Source of the DNA: Niabella pedocola
Lineage (GTDB): Bacteria > Bacteroidota > Bacteroidia > Chitinophagales > Chitinophagaceae
DNA: 64,000 bases
Direction of reading: 5' to 3'
Assembly: GCF_021044425.1 (NCBI RefSeq)
Contig: NZ_JAJNEC010000005.1
Location: 124,001 to 188,000, forward strand
Position 1 is the stretch's first letter; each line of letters starts with the position of its first letter. The notes under the pieces were generated by a model, which had not been told where the DNA came from, did no database searches, and saw only the letters and a program-made list of their open reading frames with translations. Made by a program: the position numbers and the translations under genes. Of the stretch, positions 59,481-64,000 are shown piece after piece.

Positions 59481-60245
59481 CTAGTTAAATATTCCGTTGA
59501 TTTCCGTTAGTATAATGGGTTTGCCACCCGTTACTACGATGGTATGCTCATGTTGGGCCATATACCCGCCGTTGTTTCCAACCAGCGTCCACCCGTCATT
59601 CAGTTCTGTTGCATAGGAGGATGTGGTAGCAATAAATGTTTCAATGGCCACAACGGAGTTCTTTTTAAACCGGCGTTGGTCAAACCGGTTTTTGTAATTG
59701 AGCAACTCTTCCGGCTGTTCGTGCAGTCCTCTGCCGATGCCATGCCCGCCGAGATTTTTAATGACCAGGAACCCCTTCTTTTTAGCTGCGGTTTCCATGA
59801 TATGTCCCACATCGGCAATCTTAACCCCGCCTTTAATGTGTTCAAGCGCCTGTTTCAGTATGGCACGGGATGCCTCCACCAATGGCTGATGTTGATGGAT
59901 GTCGTTTCCAAGAACAAAGGAGGCGCCGTTATCTGCCCAAAAGCCGTTCAGCTCAGCCGATACATCAATATTGACCAGGCTACCCTCCCTTAATATCCGT
60001 TTAACGGACGGTATACCATGACAGAATTCATGATCAACACTGATGCAGGCACATCCCGGGAATCCGTAGGTTAGCTTCGGAGCGGGTCTTGCACCAAAAC
60101 CTGAGAGTATCGCAGCTCCGTAATCGTCCAGCTCTTTTGTGCTCATTCCCGGCCGGGCATAGTCCATCATTTGTTTTAATGTATATGCAACCGCTTCTCC
60201 TGCATGTTGCATACCGGTCAGCTCCGATTCCTTGGTTATAGACAT
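59481..60245 (-). CDS. map: Type I methionine aminopeptidase
   Basis: 254 residues; it removes the N-terminal methionine from nascent proteins. The dinuclear metal ligands are all identifiable: Asp94 in NIDVSAELN, Asp105 in FWADNGASF, His168 in NLGGHGIGRG, Glu202 in AIETFIA and Glu233 in AQHEHTIVV, plus active-site His76 in EFCHGIPS. The IETF segment (often IEPM) and the short N-terminus fit a secondary map copy rather than the one in ribosomal-protein operons. It converges on the HxlR gene. Confidence 0.92.
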   Translation of the reverse strand: MSITKESELTGMQHAGEAVAYTLKQMMDYARPGMSTKELDDYGAAILSGFGARPAPKLTYGFPGCACISVDHEFCHGIPSVKRILREGSLVNIDVSAELNGFWADNGASFVLGNDIHQHQPLVEASRAILKQALEHIKGGVKIADVGHIMETAAKKKGFLVIKNLGGHGIGRGLHEQPEELLNYKNRFDQRRFKKNSVVAIETFIATTSSYATELNDGWTLVGNNGGYMAQHEHTIVVTGGKPIILTEINGIFN

Positions 60246-60378
60246 GGTTGTTGTTTTAAGATTGTAAAGGTATGCACTCTTGCAAATTTACTTTTTTATT
60301 GTTCATGGCAGACGGGGGAAAAGAGTGCGCATTCTCAACCCGGGGGCATAGTTCCCCGCTAAAAGCAAATAGTGCCCC

Positions 60379-61437
60379 TCACTCAAATATTTTATCGATC
60401 TGTGCGGAAGGGTCTGCAAAGAATTCTTTAACGCTACACAGTTCCTTGAACTCCTGGTGCTCATAGTCTGCAAAAGCAAAGCATTTCTTTTTGGGATACC
60501 ACACCAAAAAACCGTCGCTGCTGTAATTATCCACAGCACTCAGCAGGTCTAAAAATTTATGTTTCATCCAGTTTACCTCCTTCACTTCTAAAACTGTATT
60601 GAATTCAATAAACCGTACATTTTCATTACCGGGCAGCTCTATCCGCCGGTTGGCACCGCGCAGTATTTTCAGGAGCGCATCCGGCAACTTATAACTTTTT
60701 AGCGCTTCCAGCCGTTGTTCCTCGTTGTGCCATTGCTCGGGCTCCAGCGCTTTCAGAAAGGCCTTCATCTCTTCGTTCTGATTGACCGCTGCACAGTTAT
60801 ACGGCCGTTCTCCATAATGGTCCTTTATCGTAACATCCGCTCCGTGCGCTACCAGGCGTTTTACCGTTTCCAGGTCGTTGTTCCCCGCTGCAACATGTAC
60901 TGGTGTGGAGTTATAGGGAAATACCATATCCGGTTTGCAAAAGTTTACATCCACCCCCTGCTCCAGCAACAACGCAATGGCCTTATACTGGCGGTTGGAG
61001 ACGGCCTGCCGCAGGGAACTGCCATCATTTTTAAGATCATAACCGGCTTCGATCAATACGGGAATCAGGTGGTAGTTATTACCATACAGTGCAGCTCCCA
61101 GAGCAGACTTACCTATTTTATGCCGGGCATTGACATCGGCACCGTTTTCAATCAGGTGCTTTACTATTTTTACATCGCCCCAGGAACAGCCTCCTAAAAT
61201 GGCCGGATTTTCGGTATTATTCAATTCCACCTTTTTTGAGAGCAGCCAATCCAGTACCTTTTTCTTCTTTTCGTATAGGGCAAGGGTAAGCGGCGTTTCG
61301 GCAACCCGTACGGTAATCTGGATCTTTTTATTGATGTCAAGTCCGCCGGTCATTTTATGTTCCAAAGCGGCAATATCTTCGGCCATGATCAGTTGGGCGA
61401 TTTCGGTCAGTTCGGCGTTCGGTCCAAATAATTTCAT
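60379..61437 (-). CDS. Ankyrin-repeat protein with possible SUKH (SMI1/KNR4-like) C-terminal domain
   Basis: 352 residues from the ATG at 61437 (an upstream ATG at 61473 lacks support). About six ankyrin repeats fill residues 10-240; clear ones are VKIVKHLIENGADVNARHK, AIALLLEQGVDVNF and LETVKRLVAHGADVTIKD. The remaining ~110 residues (KLPDALLKILRGANRRIELPG... GFLVWYPKKKCFAFADYEHQEFKELCSVKEFFADP) resemble SUKH-superfamily proteins in layout. That call is tentative. Both modules are frequent among immunity proteins of polymorphic toxins, but no toxin gene is adjacent. Confidence 0.8.
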   Translation of the reverse strand: MKLFGPNAELTEIAQLIMAEDIAALEHKMTGGLDINKKIQITVRVAETPLTLALYEKKKKVLDWLLSKKVELNNTENPAILGGCSWGDVKIVKHLIENGADVNARHKIGKSALGAALYGNNYHLIPVLIEAGYDLKNDGSSLRQAVSNRQYKAIALLLEQGVDVNFCKPDMVFPYNSTPVHVAAGNNDLETVKRLVAHGADVTIKDHYGERPYNCAAVNQNEEMKAFLKALEPEQWHNEEQRLEALKSYKLPDALLKILRGANRRIELPGNENVRFIEFNTVLEVKEVNWMKHKFLDLLSAVDNYSSDGFLVWYPKKKCFAFADYEHQEFKELCSVKEFFADPSAQIDKIFE

Positions 61438-61551
61438 TTCTTGTTTTTTGATGTGAAGGCTCCATGCATTCACACAGATGTAGCAGACACAAGATATTAC
61501 TTTTTACGACAGATACATATAACCGCCTTATATCCCTGCCGCACCTCGGAT

Positions 61552-62034
61552 TTAAAAAACAACTATACAGATCATCATTCCGCAAGCCAGTATGGAAAAC
61601 AGCGTCCGGATATGATTGTACCGGTTCCAGGGAGTTTCAAAACGGGAGCGCACGGCTTTAGCCGCCTCCGGATCCAGCTGATCAATATCCTGCCGCTCCA
61701 GGTAATTGTTCAATGGTACATTGCATAACATCGTAACCATAAACACGCCGCCCGTATACACCAGCGCAATCACCAGCATCCACATAAACAAAAACTGATC
61801 TTCAAAAAAACGGATAATTGTGGTAGCAATAAGAAAGAGGGGGGCACCGATAAAACACAACAGGAACACGGGATTCAGGATTGCTTTATTGATTTTTTGC
61901 ATTGCCAATAAATAGCTTTTATCATCCAGTTGCTTCAGTCCCTGCGTTACCGCAACGCTGAACGAAAAGAAGAGTCCTGCCATCAATGCTACCAGCATCA
62001 GGGCTACAAAAAAACACACATTCCCCAGTATCAT
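61552..62034 (-). CDS. DUF1772-like membrane protein
   Basis: 160 residues from the ATG at 62034; the frame starts earlier (62088) with a polar head not typical of the family. Four transmembrane helices are apparent (VCFFVALMLVALMAGLFFSF, LLCFIGAPLFLIATTII, MLVIALVYTGGVFMVTML and LFSILACGMMICIVVF). NVPLNNYLE after the third helix is the DUF1772/anthrone-oxygenase-like motif. The family includes fungal anthrone oxygenases; the bacterial role is unknown. The APH-like gene ends 61 bp upstream on the same strand. Confidence 0.85.
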   Translation of the reverse strand: MILGNVCFFVALMLVALMAGLFFSFSVAVTQGLKQLDDKSYLLAMQKINKAILNPVFLLCFIGAPLFLIATTIIRFFEDQFLFMWMLVIALVYTGGVFMVTMLCNVPLNNYLERQDIDQLDPEAAKAVRSRFETPWNRYNHIRTLFSILACGMMICIVVF

Positions 62035-62094
62035 GTTAAATAGATTTGATTCATAAAAATGTACCCGGTCGTTATCAATAGCCGGCACACGGCG

Positions 62095-63006
62095 TTATCC
62101 GAGCGTCTGCCAGGAAATGCCGTCCGGCTTTTCCAGTGCCAGGCATTCCGCGGCCCATTCCAGTTCGATGGCAACCAGTTTTACAAAAACCGTCTTTAGC
62201 CAGTCAGGCATAGGTTCATGCCTGATCCGGCTGAAATGTACCGCACAGGCGGCCGCTGCTGCGCTTCCGCCATCCGGTATGATCGTTGCCGGCCGGGGTC
62301 CTCCTTCCAGGTATAGTGTAGGCAACAGCCGTGCCAGATCGGAACGGGCACTGCCCTGCGCGGCATGGCTCCAATCTACAAACACCACCTGCTGCCCGTC
62401 AAAACAGATATTGTCACTGCGCATATCACCATGAACAAGATGGTTGCCCGATTCATCATTAAGCGCTTCGGCTGCGGTTAATGCAGCTACCGACGCCCGG
62501 AACCGACGTTCCGAACATAATTCCAGCGCCAAAAACGGTTCGGGGTTTGCAGCAAGCTCCGGCCAAAGCAGCCATTGTTTAGAAGGCAGCAACGGGAGAT
62601 CCGCTATAGTAGGTAACCCGGTCAGCCTCCGTAGTCCTGAAAAAACTTGTTCCTGATCGCCCCGCCGCCAATGTACCCCACGGTGGCCCGCCGGCCAATA
62701 GGCCGCACTCAGGTCCTGGGTTAACAGTACCGGATAGCCGCCTGGCACTTCGATCCAATCGATCACGCGGGGCATCAGCGGCTCCTGAACAGCAGCCAAT
62801 ACCAACTGTTCCCGGTGCAGCCATACGGTGGTCTGCGGATCCGTTGCCGCCTTTACAAATACCTTGCTGCCATCGTTGAAGGATACAGAGAACCGGTGTG
62901 CCGCCGAAAGACCACATTCCGGAACCGTCCAGACCATGGTCTTTTTCCGGAAGCGGGTTTCTACCAGCTCCCGCAGATATGACGGGGGTTGATTGTTTGC
63001 ATTCAT
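62095..63006 (-). CDS. Aminoglycoside phosphotransferase (APH) family kinase
   Basis: 303 residues from the ATG at 63006; an ATG at 63018 adds four. It is a protein-kinase-like fold. VFVKAA near 50 supplies the ATP-binding Lys. The catalytic loop is HLVHGDMRSDNICF (Asp about 195), and the metal-binding Asp is in VVFVDWSHA (about 211). SARSDLARLLPTLYLEGG follows as in APH family members. The family spans antibiotic, choline and homoserine kinases, so a resistance role cannot be assumed. It lies upstream of the DUF1772-like gene in the same direction. Confidence 0.87.
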   Translation of the reverse strand: MNANNQPPSYLRELVETRFRKKTMVWTVPECGLSAAHRFSVSFNDGSKVFVKAATDPQTTVWLHREQLVLAAVQEPLMPRVIDWIEVPGGYPVLLTQDLSAAYWPAGHRGVHWRRGDQEQVFSGLRRLTGLPTIADLPLLPSKQWLLWPELAANPEPFLALELCSERRFRASVAALTAAEALNDESGNHLVHGDMRSDNICFDGQQVVFVDWSHAAQGSARSDLARLLPTLYLEGGPRPATIIPDGGSAAAAACAVHFSRIRHEPMPDWLKTVFVKLVAIELEWAAECLALEKPDGISWQTLG

Positions 63007-63085
63007 ATAGCAGCACATTGTATGTTTTCACAGAAATAAAATTTCAATATCAGGTCAACAAAACCCAGGGCGGTCCTGTTCAGCG

Positions 63086-63796
63086 CTACCGCACACAGAG
63101 CAGGGCTGCCGCCACCACACCTGCGGTTTCCGTACGCAGCCTTGTTGCACCAAGGGTTACGGGCTGGTACCCGTTTGCCAACGCGGTGCCGATTTCCTCC
63201 GTTGTAAAATCACCTTCCGGTCCTATAAGGATAATAGTGTCTGCATCTGCCAGCTGGTCTTTCAGGGAATACTTTTCATTTTCCACGCAATGTGCAATAA
63301 ACTTCCGGGGAACAGCATGAAAATCCCGGTCTTTTATAAAGTCTGCATACTTCAGAGGTTCGGGCAGCTGCGGCAACCAAACCTGCCGGCTTTGCAATAA
63401 AGCACTGATCAGGATCTGCTGCAGCCGTTCTGTTTTAGCGCGTTCTTTTTCCGTACGCTCACTGATCAGGGGAATGATTGCCGCAACGCCGATCTCCGTT
63501 GCTTTTTCGAGGAACCATTCAAAACGGTTCGCATTTTTTAGTAAAGAAATGGCGACCGTAACCCGCGGATGGCGGGGCGGTGAAAAAACGGTGTCGGAAA
63601 CCGTTACCGTGCAATGTTTTTTATGGGGATCAGCAATGATAGCGGTAAGCAGATGGCCTTTACCATCTGTAAGATGCAGCCTTTCGCCGGTCTGCATCCG
63701 CAATACCTGTACGATATGACGGGAATTGTTTTCGTCCAGCACCATGTTACTTTCGCCGGGCGTATATTGACTGATATAAAAAAAAGGAAGCTGCAA
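63086..63796 (-). CDS. rsmE: 16S rRNA (uracil(1498)-N(3))-methyltransferase
   Basis: A SPOUT-class methyltransferase (236 residues) that modifies U1498 of 16S rRNA using S-adenosylmethionine. The N-terminal PUA-like domain (HIVQVLRMQTGERLHLTDGKG) leads into the trefoil-knot domain, with KATEIGVAAIIPLISERTE, ILIGPEGDFTTEEI and VTLGATRLRTETA forming the cofactor site. Its length is normal. It runs into the APH-like gene after 79 bp. Confidence 0.95.
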   Translation of the reverse strand: MQLPFFYISQYTPGESNMVLDENNSRHIVQVLRMQTGERLHLTDGKGHLLTAIIADPHKKHCTVTVSDTVFSPPRHPRVTVAISLLKNANRFEWFLEKATEIGVAAIIPLISERTEKERAKTERLQQILISALLQSRQVWLPQLPEPLKYADFIKDRDFHAVPRKFIAHCVENEKYSLKDQLADADTIILIGPEGDFTTEEIGTALANGYQPVTLGATRLRTETAGVVAAALLCVR

Positions 63797-63808
63797 AACA
63801 GCGCTTTG

Positions 63809-63843
63809 TTTAAGGTTTAAAATTCAGGGTTCAATGTTCAAGG
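63809..63843. repeat. 7-bp register array, 5 units (TTCAANG type)
   Basis: TTTAAGG, TTTAAAA, TTCAGGG, TTCAATG, TTCAAGG lie 12 bp upstream of the rsmE start. Confidence 0.7.
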
Positions 63844-63899
63844 CCTGCCCGCCGTACTAGTTTCAATATGAACCGTTACACGTTGCACCTTAAACTAAA

Positions 63900-64000
63900 T
63901 TAAAAAGGCGCTTCCTCCAGGTCGTCAAACTCATCGTCCTTCATCTTATTCATCTTGCTCTCTACCTGGAACAATTTGGCGCCGCCGCCACCACCGCCTT
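63900..64000 (-). CDS. C-terminal end of an unidentified protein with an acidic tail
   Basis: Only the last 33 codons are in the window; the gene continues past base 64000. They read as a glycine run, then AKLFQVESKMNKMKDDEFDD and LEEAPF, ending at the TAA at 63900-63902. The family cannot be named. The acidic stretch closed by Pro-Phe resembles in form the C-terminal tip of single-stranded-DNA-binding protein, but no OB-fold is visible, so this is only a resemblance. Confidence 0.6.
   Translation of the reverse strand, partial: GGGGGGAKLFQVESKMNKMKDDEFDDLEEAPF

Noticed and set aside
62095..63006. Antibiotic-resistance gene
   Set aside because: The APH fold is shared by many metabolic kinases. 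Nothing in the sequence or neighbours shows an antibiotic substrate.

Overview
The window reads as chromosome of a Bacteroidota bacterium, most likely of the Chitinophagaceae. The support is the 669-residue form of urocanate hydratase, a very long TamB, PorT-like outer-membrane barrels, an OmpA lipoprotein with a glycine zipper, the TAnnTTTG-type -7 elements close to start codons, and weak ribosome-binding sites. No rRNA, tRNA, prophage, insertion sequence or CRISPR array is visible.

Layout. 1-2720: ATP-grasp (5' end cut by the window), alpha-E and transglutaminase genes, a conserved peptide-ligation/cleavage set of unknown substrate. 2929-9774: a DUF1801/YdeI protein, an orphan peptide-binding lipoprotein, a secreted M1 peptidase, a Wzx-like flippase and an NlpC/P60 lipoprotein. 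10177-17376: dnaE, a solitary GIY-YIG nuclease among palindrome-rich repeats, and uvrA. 17718-20965: envelope genes (secreted protein, OmpA lipoprotein, two barrels). 20966-23778: a repeat-rich stretch with a ~173-bp tandem array, a GNAT gene, a membrane protein, a decayed GNAT tail and another GNAT gene. 24205-30137: leucine genes leuC-leuD-leuA-leuB, interrupted by a globin on the opposite strand. 30554-33862: a SnoaL-like lipoprotein, an AhpD-like protein, purK and a TonB-plug-like protein. 33871-41026: the complete histidine-degradation set hutH-hutI-hutU-hutG with a divergent LysR gene. 41189-45218: a short Crp/Fnr regulator, a DinB-like protein, and a MarR regulator divergent from a UvrA-like ATPase that lacks the UvrB-binding region. 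45258-53894: a zincin/propeller/barrel protein, TamB and a small membrane protein. 54117-64000: dxs, nagA, a dCMP deaminase, a RibD/DHFR-like reductase divergent from an HxlR regulator, map, an ankyrin protein with a possible SUKH domain, a DUF1772 protein, an APH-like kinase, rsmE and the tail of one more gene.

The most striking unexplained structure is not a gene. Many spacers hold runs of related 7-bp words (GATTTGA, TCAGCNN, CCTGAAA, AACGCAG and others) that keep an almost strict 7-bp register while the word drifts along the run. They occur between genes, inside the hut and leu clusters, and in two places run into the last codons of a gene. Other items to check are the MarR/UvrA-like divergent operator with two TTAACnnnGTTAA palindromes, the tandem array with a three-unit higher-order duplication, the palindromic elements around the GIY-YIG gene, and tamB, whose membrane anchor lies upstream of its first ATG, GTG or TTG codon.
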